NCBI GenBank assembly: GCA_041671505.1
Contig: JBAZBK010000019.1
Span: 1-64,000, forward strand
Origin: JACPDH01 sp041671505
Lineage (GTDB): Bacteria > Acidobacteriota > Thermoanaerobaculia > Gp7-AA8
Reading direction: 5' to 3'
Length of the DNA: 64,000 nt
Shown: in pieces, positions 8,981 through 17,120 of the stretch
Layout of the letters: each line of letters begins with the position of its first letter
How positions within the stretch are numbered: the first letter of the stretch is position 1
Translations under genes and position numbers: made by a program
The notes under the pieces: model-generated
What the model saw: only the letters and a program-made list of their open reading frames with translations
What the model was told of the DNA's origin: nothing
Database searches by the model: none

Positions 8981-10288
8981 TTGAAACCGATGGCGACACG
9001 CAGATCCGCAGAACGTCAGGGCGTACGCCCGGTGTTCGCGCTATTGCCGTTGTCGGTTCCCCTCGTCCTCGCCGCCGCCACTCTCAGCTTCTCGTCGACT
9101 GATACGGTTCCCGTCGACTTTCCGCCCATACGCTACGACCGGATCGCCACCGAGAGCCTTCCGCTCCGCAATCACGCCATGCTTCTTCCGGTGGAGTCGG
9201 GCGACACGCTCGACCGGCTCATCCAGAACGCGGGGGTCGAGCGCGAAGACGCCGCGGCTCTCGTGACCGAACTTTCGCGCCACGTGAATCCGCGCAAGAT
9301 CAAGCGGGGCGAGTTCGTCCGGATCGAGTTTGGAGCGGACGACGCCGTTCGCAGCATCGGGCTCACGGCCGGGAACGACGGGCGGATCGACGCGGTCAAG
9401 CTGGACGGCCGCTTCGACGTGCGCTTCACCCCTGCGGTCAAGACGACCGAGCAGATCCGCGTCGCCGGCCGGATCGAGTCGTCGTTCTACGACGCGCTCG
9501 AAGGTTCGGGCGAGAGCCCCGCACTCGCGGCCCAGCTCACCGAGATCTTCGCGTGGGACGTCGACTTCTTCCGGCTTCGAAAGGGCGATTGGTTCAGCGT
9601 GATCGCCGAGAAGCAGTACTCCGACGGCAAGCTGACCGGCTACGGGCCGATCACCGGCGCGCAGTTCCACCACAACGGTGAGACCTTCGAGGCGTTCCGG
9701 TTCGTCGACGCGAGCGGCACTCCCGGCTACTACACGTCGTCCGGTTCTCCGCTTCGCAAGCAGTTCCTCCGCTCTCCCCTGAAGTTCTCCCGCATCACTT
9801 CCGGCTACACCAATCGACGCTTCCACCCGGTGCTCGGAATCTTCCGCGCGCACCCTGCGATCGACTACGGCGCTCCGGTCGGCACGCCTGTCATGGTGAC
9901 CGCCGACGGTGTGGTCGTTTCGGCAAACCACGGTCGCGGCGAAGGCAACATGGTTCGGGTGAGACACGCGAACGGCATGGAGACCTACTACCTCCATCTC
10001 TCCCGTTTCGCGAGCGGCATACGGGCCGGAGCGCGCGTTCACCAGGGGCAGATCGTCGCCTACGTCGGCAAGACCGGTCTCGCCACCGGCCCGCATCTCG
10101 ATTACCGGATGAAGCGGAACGGGCAGTTCGTGAATCCGCTGCAGCTCAAGGTTGCGCCCGCGGAACCGCTGACCGGCAGGGCCCTTGCCGACTTCAAGGC
10201 GGAATCGTCCCGGATTCGTCCCTTGCTCCCCAACCCCGAACTCCAAGCCGCGTCGGCTGGCCCCGCCGCATCCTCTCCTTCGATGTGA
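8981..10288 (+). CDS. M23 family peptidoglycan endopeptidase with OapA/LysM-like domain
   Basis: Predicted cell-wall hydrolase of the envelope. 435 residues from a TTG at 8981; an ATG at 8990 is the alternative. An N-terminal signal-anchor (PVFALLPLSVPLVLAAATL) leads to a LysM/OapA-like wall-binding region (VESGDTLDRLIQNAGV, about residues 67-100). The M23 zinc domain is at about 280-390: HPVLGIFRAHPAIDYGAP supplies the HxxxD ligands and THYLHL-type YYLHLSRF plus GPHLDYRM (HxH-like) close the site. Such proteins (MepM/YebA type) cut peptide cross-links. The next gene, 38 bp on, is unrelated in function. Confidence 0.9.
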   Translation: MKPMATRRSAERQGVRPVFALLPLSVPLVLAAATLSFSSTDTVPVDFPPIRYDRIATESLPLRNHAMLLPVESGDTLDRLIQNAGVEREDAAALVTELSRHVNPRKIKRGEFVRIEFGADDAVRSIGLTAGNDGRIDAVKLDGRFDVRFTPAVKTTEQIRVAGRIESSFYDALEGSGESPALAAQLTEIFAWDVDFFRLRKGDWFSVIAEKQYSDGKLTGYGPITGAQFHHNGETFEAFRFVDASGTPGYYTSSGSPLRKQFLRSPLKFSRITSGYTNRRFHPVLGIFRAHPAIDYGAPVGTPVMVTADGVVVSANHGRGEGNMVRVRHANGMETYYLHLSRFASGIRAGARVHQGQIVAYVGKTGLATGPHLDYRMKRNGQFVNPLQLKVAPAEPLTGRALADFKAESSRIRPLLPNPELQAASAGPAASSPSM

Positions 10289-10326
10289 GCGCGACGGGTA
10301 CCCTGAAACGGTAAACTGGCCCTCGA

Positions 10327-12195
10327 ATGAAGAACGTCTCGGTGCGCGTGCCCGTGCGGGTCGACCTCGCGGGAGGCACGCTCGACCTCTGGCCCCTCTA
10401 TCTGTTCCATCCCGGAGCGCGGACGATCAACGTCGCGGTCTCGCTCTGGGCTGAGTGCGAGATCTCTCCCCGCAATGACGCTGCGATCGAGGTAAGCCTC
10501 GGTGACGAGGAGTACCACCGGATCTTCGAGTCGATCGGAGAGATGGCGGAGGATCCGCGCGTGGCTCTCGTCGCGCGCGCGGTCGAGCACTTCCACGCAA
10601 CGGGTGTCCGGATCGCAACCAACACCGAAGCCCCCCGCGGGTCGGGTCTCGGCGGCTCCTCGGCGCTCGCCGTCGCCATCGTGCGCGCGCTCTCGGAGTT
10701 CGCAGGAGCGCCGGTCGAAGGCGAAGAGCTGATCGCGCTCGTGCGCGATCTCGAAACGCGCCTCCTCGGCATACCGGCCGGCATTCAGGACTATTACCCT
10801 CCGGTCTACGGCGGTCTCGGCGCGCTCCACCTCGAACCTGGCAGGGCGGCGCGCCACCCGATGCGCTTCCCGCTCGGCGAGCTCGCCGAGATCATGATCG
10901 TTCACTACACGGGGGTCGCGCACTTCTCCGGGACGAACAATTGGGAGATCTACAAGCGCCATATCGACGGCGACGCCGAGGTCAAGCGCGGCCTCGACAG
11001 GATCGCGCAGGCGGCGATCGCGCTCGAGAAGGCTCTCGACGCGCTCGATCCCGAGGCGGCGGGCGCCGCGCTCAACCTCGAGTGGAAGGCGCGTCGTACC
11101 CTCATTGAGGGTGTCTCGACGCCGGAGATCGACAAGGCGATTCGCGCGGCGACGAAGGCAGGAGCCTGGGGCGGCAAGGTCTGTGGCGCGGGTGGAGGAG
11201 GCTGCATCGTCTTCCTCGCGCCGAAGCAGGCACGCGCCGCGGTGATCGAGGCGATCGCGAAGACGGGAGGGCGGACGCTCGATCTCGCGCCCGTCGCGAC
11301 GGGTCTCGTCGTCGACTCCCCCGAGGTCGCGCAGCGAAGCTTCTCCTTCTCGCGCAGAGCGCGGGGAGGGGGCGCCGACGAGGAGATGCAGCAGCTCTAC
11401 CTCGTAAGCGACCAGGAAGGGCCATACAGGCCGTTCCTCCTCGTCGAGGGGCTCGTCACGTTCGAGGACGGCGCCCTCTCGGTCCATCACGAGGTCGAGC
11501 GCGCGCGCATCGCTCCGATCGACACGGCGAAGGAACGGGTCGACTGGAGCGCCGGGCGGGCGATCGACACCGGGCGACTGATGCTCACCGCCGAGCGCGA
11601 CTCGGGACGCGAGATGGTCGTCTCCCCCGACGACGAGCGCCTAACAGCAGCGCTCGCCGACGCCGAGACCGGCTTCCGCGAATTCCTCGCCGAAACCGAG
11701 CGCCTCGCCGTCTTCGAGAATCCGGGATTCGAGATGGTCTCCGAGCCCGGAGAGAACCGGGAGATGTTCGTGGCTCGCTGCCTCGAGCGCGCGAGGGAGA
11801 AGACCGAGGACGTCGCCGATCGCCTCGAGTCGACCTTCCGCCGCCGCATCGACCAGATTCGCGAACGCACCGAGCGCGACATTCGCGAGCGCGACGAACG
11901 AAACGAGGTCTCGGGCGTCGACGCGCAGAATGACGCCGGCATCGGCTGGGGCCAGGAGCTCTACAACATCACCACAGGGAAAGGGGCGTCGGCGCGCGAG
12001 GCCGATTCGCCCGAAGCGGCCGACTTCATGCAGAAGATCGCGCTGGTCCAGAAGCAGTGGGAGCGCGAGCTGGACGACGCACGCGCGGAGCTCGAAGGAC
12101 AGGCGCGCCTCGTCGAGGAAATCGAGATCGCTCCCTCCCTGCGAAGCATCGAGGTCGCCCGCGCCGTGCTGCTCTGGGCTCCCCGGGTCTGGTAG
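10327..12195 (+). CDS. GHMP sugar kinase fused to a coiled-coil tail of HerA/DUF87-ATPase type
   Basis: 622 residues in one uninterrupted frame. Residues 1 to about 345 form a GHMP kinase of the HddA (heptose-7-phosphate kinase) or related sugar-kinase kind: RVPVRVDLAGGTLDLW at the start, the ATP loop PRGSGLGGSSALA near 100, and the C-terminal GHMP motif KVCGAGGGGCIVFL near 295. From about 350 the sequence changes to LYLVSDQEGPYRPFLLVEGL, then a long charged coiled coil (about 450-600) ending LRSIEVARAVLLWAPRVW. That ending resembles, from memory, the C terminus of HerA-like DUF87 ATPases, but no Walker motifs are present. An internal ATG at 11386 could start the tail separately. Kinase part sure, tail assignment tentative. 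Confidence 0.75.
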   Translation: MKNVSVRVPVRVDLAGGTLDLWPLYLFHPGARTINVAVSLWAECEISPRNDAAIEVSLGDEEYHRIFESIGEMAEDPRVALVARAVEHFHATGVRIATNTEAPRGSGLGGSSALAVAIVRALSEFAGAPVEGEELIALVRDLETRLLGIPAGIQDYYPPVYGGLGALHLEPGRAARHPMRFPLGELAEIMIVHYTGVAHFSGTNNWEIYKRHIDGDAEVKRGLDRIAQAAIALEKALDALDPEAAGAALNLEWKARRTLIEGVSTPEIDKAIRAATKAGAWGGKVCGAGGGGCIVFLAPKQARAAVIEAIAKTGGRTLDLAPVATGLVVDSPEVAQRSFSFSRRARGGGADEEMQQLYLVSDQEGPYRPFLLVEGLVTFEDGALSVHHEVERARIAPIDTAKERVDWSAGRAIDTGRLMLTAERDSGREMVVSPDDERLTAALADAETGFREFLAETERLAVFENPGFEMVSEPGENREMFVARCLERAREKTEDVADRLESTFRRRIDQIRERTERDIRERDERNEVSGVDAQNDAGIGWGQELYNITTGKGASAREADSPEAADFMQKIALVQKQWERELDDARAELEGQARLVEEIEIAPSLRSIEVARAVLLWAPRVW

Positions 12196-12324
12196 AAACG
12201 CGAACCGCTGAACGCGAGACGCGAAGCCTGACTCGGCCTCGACATTGAACGGCGGGCCAATTCACTTCGGAGCTCCGGCTCTCTCCCTGCGGTTCCGCGC
12301 TTCGCGCTTCGCGTTTTGCGTTGC
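12195..12324. repeat. Inverted repeat built of AACGCGAA-type words
   Basis: The left arm (12195-12227) reads GAAACGCGAACCGCTGAACG and onward; the right arm (12289-12324) carries the complementary words GCGCTTCGCGCTTCGCGTTT. The arms match by words, less exactly than at other sites. The element starts on the last base of the GHMP gene stop codon and lies before tRNA-Pro(GGG). The rest of 12196-12417 has no gene. Confidence 0.65.
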
Positions 12325-12417
12325 CTTGGGAAGGATTGTCCCCGACGGGCTGTTCTTCGGGCGCCGGGCGACGCGCTTCGATTCGTGGCGCCGGGCGTGG
12401 TAGCATCCGTTTCGAGT

Positions 12418-12494
12418 CGGGCAGTAGCGCAGCCTGGTAGCGCACCTGAATGGGGTTCAGGTGGTCGGGAGTTCGAATCTCCCCTGCCCGACCA
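12418..12494 (+). tRNA. tRNA-Pro (anticodon GGG)
   Basis: Full cloverleaf: acceptor CGGGCAG/CTGCCCG, anticodon stem CCTGA/TCAGG around loop ATGGGGT (anticodon GGG), T arm GGGAG-TTCGAAT-CTCCC, discriminator A and encoded CCA. 77 bases. Confidence 0.97.
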
Positions 12495-12671
12495 ATTCCT
12501 TTCTCCCCACCCTCCCTCCCTTCTCCCCTGAACGTTCAAGCGAAGTCGACACCGGTCGATCGCGCTTTCGGCGTCGCACGCAGCCCGGGGGCGGCCGCGG
12601 TTCGCTGCAAGGCTGCCGGCCGTGGCTGCAACGTGACCCGCGATCGTCTCCCCCTGAGGCACACTTGTCCG

Positions 12672-13709
12672 ATGCGGGAACGGCGAACGCCTTGGATTCC
12701 GATTGCGGCGACCTGGAGCGGCTTCGCACTGCTGCTGGCGTCGCAAACGTGGCTCTCGATGATCACGCACGGCCACTCGCCGATGCGGCTGTTCGGGTAT
12801 CAGCTCGCGGTCTGGTCATTCTGGGCGCTCATGACACCGGCGATCATCCGGCTCACTGCGCGCGTTCCCGTCTACCCGATCGTCCGGCACAACTGGCTCG
12901 TTCATTGCGGTGTGATGCTGGCGATTATCCCGGTCCACATCGCGATATGGGTCGCGCTGACGATCGCGATCAGGCCTTACGACGCGATGACCGAAACGCG
13001 CCTCTCACCCTACTTCCCGGGTACGATCATCGCGCGCTTCCCGTTCGAGATCGTGCTCTACGTCGCGGTGGTTGCGACCGCGCAGATGTTCGAGCTCTGG
13101 TCGCGAGCATCGACGCTCGAAAAAGCGCTCGGCGACGCGAGGCTTCACGCCCTCGAGGCGCAGATCCGCCCTCACTTCCTCTTCAACGCGCTCAACGCCG
13201 CGAGCTCGCTGGTGCGCGCGCGCCGGAACGCGGAGGCGATCGACGTCATCGCATCTCTGTCGGACCTGCTCCGCTACTCGCTCGACCATTCCGGAGACCA
13301 GCGCGTTCCTCTCGAGAAAGAAGTCGAGATGCTCGAGCGCTACCTTGCGATCCAGCGCATCCGGTTCTCCGATCGACTCGAGGTTTCGACCGAGATCGAC
13401 GAAGCCTCCCGACGCGCCGCGATCCCGACACTGCTCCTCCAGCCGCTCGCGGAGAACGCGATTCGGCACGGAATCGAGCCGAAGGCGGCTCCAGGCCGAG
13501 TCAGCGTGCAGGCGCGCAAGCGTGCCAACACGCTTGAGATCGAGATCTTCAACACGGGCGCTCTCGCGCCGGCAGCGCGCGGAATCGGCTTGAGCAATAC
13601 CGAGGCGCGCCTGCGGCAGATCTACGGAGAAGCCGCGGAGTTCACGCTCCGCGAGTCGGGTGGGGGTGTCGTGGCGCGCATCGTGATCCCCTGGAGCGAC
13701 GCGTCGTGA
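12672..13709 (+). CDS. LytS/YehU-type sensor histidine kinase
   Basis: Membrane sensor of a two-component system, 345 residues from the ATG at 12672; the frame is open further upstream into the tRNA, so the first in-frame Met with plausible protein sequence is used. Four membrane helices at about 10-30, 41-62, 75-100 and 118-138 are followed by a His_kinase domain with the phospho-acceptor in AQIRPHFLFNALN (His168) and a HATPase_c domain (LLLQPLAENAIRHGIEP, then GIGLSNTEARL). No dedicated periplasmic sensor domain, as usual for this family. Its stop overlaps the start of the regulator by GTGA. Confidence 0.93.
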   Translation: MRERRTPWIPIAATWSGFALLLASQTWLSMITHGHSPMRLFGYQLAVWSFWALMTPAIIRLTARVPVYPIVRHNWLVHCGVMLAIIPVHIAIWVALTIAIRPYDAMTETRLSPYFPGTIIARFPFEIVLYVAVVATAQMFELWSRASTLEKALGDARLHALEAQIRPHFLFNALNAASSLVRARRNAEAIDVIASLSDLLRYSLDHSGDQRVPLEKEVEMLERYLAIQRIRFSDRLEVSTEIDEASRRAAIPTLLLQPLAENAIRHGIEPKAAPGRVSVQARKRANTLEIEIFNTGALAPAARGIGLSNTEARLRQIYGEAAEFTLRESGGGVVARIVIPWSDAS

Positions 13710-14416
13710 AAGTTCTCATCGTCGATGACGAGCCGCTCGCGCGCTCGTCGATTCGCATTCTGGTCGAGCAGGACCGCGAGCTCACCGTTGCCGGAGAGTG
13801 CAGCGGCGTCGACGCCGAACGCCTCGTCCGGGAGCTCCGACCAGACATTCTCTTTCTCGACATCCAGATGCCCGAAGTCGACGGCTTCGAAGTTCTCGAG
13901 CGGATCGGCATGAACGCCGTTCCCGCGGTCGTCTTCGTGACGGCACACGACAGATATGCGCTTCGCGCGTTCGACGTCGCCGCGCTCGACTACCTAGTAA
14001 AGCCTTTCGACGATCGCCGCTTCTTCGCGGCACTCTCGCGCGCGAAAGAACAGGCGTGTCGCTCCGTCTCCGTGTCCACCTTCACATCGCGGTTCATCGT
14101 CCGGGCACGCGATCGCGTGCACTTTCTGCGCGCCGCCGACATCGACTGGATCGAGGCCGCCGACTACTACGTCTCGATTCATGCGGGAGGACGCACGTAC
14201 CTCCTCCGCAAGAGCATGGCGAGCCTCGAGACCGAGCTCGACCCAGCAACGTTCGTCCGCGCGCATCGGTCGGCGATCGTCAATCTCGACCGCGTGAAGG
14301 AAATGCAACCGGCGTTCCGTGGTGAGTCGGTGCTCGTGCTTGACGACGGCACGCGCGTCCGGCTCAGCCGAAACCGCCGCGGAGAGCTCGAACGACGGAT
14401 GGGCAGAGCGAAGTGA
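13706..14416 (+). CDS. LytTR-family response regulator
   Basis: DNA-binding partner of the preceding kinase. 236 residues with a GTG start overlapping the kinase stop (GTGA), which implies coupled translation. The receiver domain has the acidic pair VDDE at 7-9, the phospho-acceptor Asp52 in DILFLDIQMP, and Lys in YLVKPFDD. The LytTR domain fills the second half (FIVRARDRVHFLRAADIDWIEA, then FVRAHRSAIVNLDRVKEM and the final VRLSRNRRGELERRM). LytTR regulators usually control envelope or secretion genes; targets cannot be seen here. Followed by a hairpin terminator. Confidence 0.95.
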   Translation: MKVLIVDDEPLARSSIRILVEQDRELTVAGECSGVDAERLVRELRPDILFLDIQMPEVDGFEVLERIGMNAVPAVVFVTAHDRYALRAFDVAALDYLVKPFDDRRFFAALSRAKEQACRSVSVSTFTSRFIVRARDRVHFLRAADIDWIEAADYYVSIHAGGRTYLLRKSMASLETELDPATFVRAHRSAIVNLDRVKEMQPAFRGESVLVLDDGTRVRLSRNRRGELERRMGRAK

Positions 14417-14422
14417 TCGAAC

Positions 14423-14454
14423 GCGCAGGAGCAGGACGCTCCCTGCCCCTGCGC
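14423..14454. terminator. Hairpin shared by convergent genes
   Basis: GCGCAGG-A-GCAGG pairs with CCTGC-C-CCTGCGC around ACGCTC, a 12-bp stem with a one-base internal mismatch. It fills the 45-bp gap between the convergent LytTR regulator and the DJ-1 gene. There is no U tract on either side, so it is a strong hairpin rather than a canonical intrinsic terminator. Confidence 0.55.
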
Positions 14455-14461
14455 TCGACCA

Positions 14462-15553
14462 TCAGAGTCTTGCCGCAAGCTGTTTGAAGCGTGTGTCGTC
14501 GCGGATCGACGCGAGATCGGGATCCGTCTCGAGCGAGCCTTTCGCGCTGAATCCCGCCTCGATCGCGTTTCCGACCGCGCCGAGCGCCTTCTCACGATCG
14601 CCTCCGAGCGCGTAGGAGCACGCCTGGTTGTAAAACGCGCCGGCGCGCTGCTCCTTCGATTTCGCTGCCTCGCCGAACGCCTCGGCCGCCTCCCGGTAGC
14701 GCTTCGATTCGTGCAGCAGATTGCCAAGGCTCATCCAGGCGGTCGCGTCCCCGGCGTCGGCGCCGAGGATCTCACGATGGATCGTCACGGCGCGGTCGAC
14801 GTCTCCGCTGCGCGCCGCGATTGCCGCTTCCTGGAGCCGGCGACCGCGCGCGTCCAGCCGCGGATTGAGCTGCGGATACTTCGAAGAGCTGTACGACTGC
14901 GGCGCCCATGCATACTCCATGTATTCGGCCGTGCGGTCGGCGACCCAGCGGCCGAGCGTCTTCGCGACCAGGTGAAGCGAGCCGTCGATGCCTGCGGAGA
15001 CTCCGGCTGTCGTGATCACCTTGCCGTTGTCGATGAAGCGGCGGCCCGGCTGCACGTCGGCATTCGGGAACTGTTCGGCAAGCTGCGGCACCGCGGCGTA
15101 CCAGGTCGTCACGTCGAGCCCGTCGAGTCCCCCGAGCTTTCCAACGACGAACGCCCCCGTGCACACCGTCAGCACGTTTTCCGCGCCGTCGACGGACGTC
15201 TTCACCCATGCCATCCACTCGGGATCGCCCGTGACACTGCCAGTGCCTCCCCCCGGAAGGACGATGATGTCGGGAGCCGGAGCGTCGGCGATTGCGTAGT
15301 CGGGCGTGACGTCGACGAAGCCCTGGCTGACGATCGGCGCTCGCGTCTTCGACACCGCGTAGACGTTGAACGCATAGTCACTGCCGTTCGGCGCGATGTG
15401 CGAGGCCGCCGCGAACACCTCGGCCGGACCGGCCCAGTCGAGGACCTCGACGCCGTTGTAGAGCACGATCGCGACGTTCCTCGTGTAGCGCTCCGCCGCC
15501 AGCGCCGATTCCGCAGCAAAGAGCAACAATGCGATTGCCATGATCCGTTTCAT
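14462..15553 (-). CDS. Secreted DJ-1/PfpI family protein with C-terminal TPR repeats
   Basis: 363 residues; the ATG at 15553 has AGGAGGAG seven bases upstream, and the next residues (KRIMAIALLLFAAESALA) are a signal peptide. Residues 24-225 follow the DJ-1/PfpI (GATase1-like) fold: VLYNGVEVLDWAGPAEVF, IIVLPGGGTG, and the nucleophile-elbow Cys131 in VLTVCTGAFVVG. This is the subgroup usually found as the N-terminal part of AraC-like GlxA regulators, here without a DNA-binding domain and exported. Residues 240-363 contain about three TPR-like helix pairs (ATAWMSLGNLLHESKRYREA). Substrate unknown. The next gene downstream on the chromosome also carries a C-terminal TPR. Confidence 0.8.
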   Translation of the reverse strand: MKRIMAIALLLFAAESALAAERYTRNVAIVLYNGVEVLDWAGPAEVFAAASHIAPNGSDYAFNVYAVSKTRAPIVSQGFVDVTPDYAIADAPAPDIIVLPGGGTGSVTGDPEWMAWVKTSVDGAENVLTVCTGAFVVGKLGGLDGLDVTTWYAAVPQLAEQFPNADVQPGRRFIDNGKVITTAGVSAGIDGSLHLVAKTLGRWVADRTAEYMEYAWAPQSYSSSKYPQLNPRLDARGRRLQEAAIAARSGDVDRAVTIHREILGADAGDATAWMSLGNLLHESKRYREAAEAFGEAAKSKEQRAGAFYNQACSYALGGDREKALGAVGNAIEAGFSAKGSLETDPDLASIRDDTRFKQLAARL

Positions 15554-15730
15554 GTCTTCTCCTCCTGAAGCGAATCTGCACTGGACGCATCGGGAGCGAC
15601 AGCGGAAGTCAGCGAAAGGCACCCTCGCTGCAGCGAACGGAGCGCCTCTCGCAGCGAAGACTCAGGCGTTCTCGCCGTTTCGCGCCCGACCCCGCTCGCC
15701 GCGAAGCACGCGCGTCGCCTTCCACGTTGC

Positions 15731-16669
15731 CTATCGGAGCCCCTCGAGATCCTTGTCCCCCGCCGCCTGTGCCTTCAGCTTCGGATTCAGCGCGAAGGCC
15801 TCGTCGAGAGCCTCGAGCGCACCGGCGCGGTTTCCTGCGGCGAGGCGGATGACGGCCAGGTCGTAGTGGGCCTCGGCGTTCTTCGGCGCAAGGCGCACGG
15901 CGCGCTCCATGTGCGGGAGCGCATCCGCAGGCTTCTTCTGCGTGAAGAGGGTCCACGCCTCGTTCCAGGAGTAATTCATCTGCGCGTAGGCGAGGAGGCG
16001 GCCTAACTCACCGAACGGATCGGCGTGGTCGTCGACGCGGATGTCGATCGCCCGGTCGTCGACGCCGCCGAAACCCGCCTTCGCCTTCCAGATCTGAAGC
16101 GAGGCCGACTGCTTCCCGCGCGAGTCGCCTCCCTTCGCGTCACCCGCGAGGAGCGCCGCGTACATCCGGTCGGCAAGGGTTCCCTTCGCGGCGAGAAACG
16201 CCGCTTCCATCGCGACCACGACCGGCTCCCCAGCCAGGATGTTCCCCTGGACCGCGTAGTTCGGACCGCTCCTGCCGCCGGCCCATGGCCCGCAGTCCTT
16301 TCCGGTGTAGCTGAACGAGCGCCCGTCGGCGGCGACGATGCCGAACTGCCTCCGGTTCGCGTTCGTGTCGCCGCGCAGGAGGATCGCGGCGATCTCCTCC
16401 GGGAGCGCCCCGCGCGCGAGCAGCTCGAGCCCCCTCGGGCCGAACGACGTGTCGGCCGAGGCCTGCGTGGCGACCGCGCCGGTGCCGGCCTTCCCGTAGG
16501 GGACGACGCTTCCGACGGCGAAGAAGCGCGACGCGACGGCGATGCCGACCTCGCCCGTTGCGGGGTCGGCGGCGACGATCGAGAAGGTCGCGACCGTCCG
16601 CTCCGCGAACGCGGGCGGCGCAGCGGCGACCAGAATCAGTGTTGCCAGGAGAAACGCCTTGGCTCTCAT
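15731..16669 (-). CDS. Secreted DUF1028 family protein with C-terminal TPR repeats
   Basis: 312 residues from the ATG at 16669, which has GGAGG six bases upstream and starts a signal peptide (RAKAFLLATLILVAAAPPAFA). After cleavage the chain opens TVATFSIVAADPATGEVGIA and continues FAVGSVVPYGKAGTGAVATQ, the DUF1028 pattern, an Ntn-hydrolase-like fold of unproven activity. About 215-300 is a TPR pair (ALPHMERAVRLAPKNAEAHY). The DUF1028 domain is usually about 220 residues, so the TPR is an addition. Transcribed toward the DJ-1/TPR gene with a 177-bp gap; both are secreted and TPR-tailed, so a shared process is likely but unknown. Confidence 0.85.
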   Translation of the reverse strand: MRAKAFLLATLILVAAAPPAFAERTVATFSIVAADPATGEVGIAVASRFFAVGSVVPYGKAGTGAVATQASADTSFGPRGLELLARGALPEEIAAILLRGDTNANRRQFGIVAADGRSFSYTGKDCGPWAGGRSGPNYAVQGNILAGEPVVVAMEAAFLAAKGTLADRMYAALLAGDAKGGDSRGKQSASLQIWKAKAGFGGVDDRAIDIRVDDHADPFGELGRLLAYAQMNYSWNEAWTLFTQKKPADALPHMERAVRLAPKNAEAHYDLAVIRLAAGNRAGALEALDEAFALNPKLKAQAAGDKDLEGLR

Positions 16670-16815
16670 CGTCTGCCTCCAGTCGGGATCGGGGACTCCG
16701 GTCCGCATTTTACGCGCGCCTGCCGGCGCTCCGCCGCCTCCGCGCGGAATTCCGGCGCGCGCCCGAGCGTAGGGTGTCTTCGCAGTCGAGAACGAAGTCG
16801 ATCAGGGAGGCCTCC

Positions 16816-17115
16816 ATGCCCGAAGAGCAACAGCAGCTCCGAATCATCCTCGACGAGGAGACCGCGCAGGGCTCCTACGTCAACTTTGCGAACATCATCC
16901 ACTCGCCGGGCGAGTTCGTCGTCGACCTCGGACGGGTCGTGCCCGGACGGCCCGACGTGAAGATTTCCACGCGGCTGATTCTCTCTCCGCTTCATGCGAA
17001 GCAGTTTCTGCAGGCGTTGACGCACAACGTCGGCCTCTACGAGCAGAAGTTCGGCGAGATCCGTCTCGATCTCTCGCCCGCATTTCCGGCGGCGAGCGAA
17101 GAGCCGTCGAACTGA
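16816..17115 (+). CDS. DUF3467 protein
   Basis: 99-residue cytoplasmic protein. AGGGAGG lies five bases before the ATG at 16816; the frame is open further upstream but that part is not protein-like. The chain (VNFANIIHSPGEFVVDLGRV, then STRLILSPLHAKQFLQALTHN) is the DUF3467 pattern found in many bacteria with no known function. Starts 5 bp before trmFO, so the two are probably cotranscribed. Divergent from the DUF1028 gene. Confidence 0.88.
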   Translation: MPEEQQQLRIILDEETAQGSYVNFANIIHSPGEFVVDLGRVVPGRPDVKISTRLILSPLHAKQFLQALTHNVGLYEQKFGEIRLDLSPAFPAASEEPSN

Positions 17116-17120
17116 GCCGC

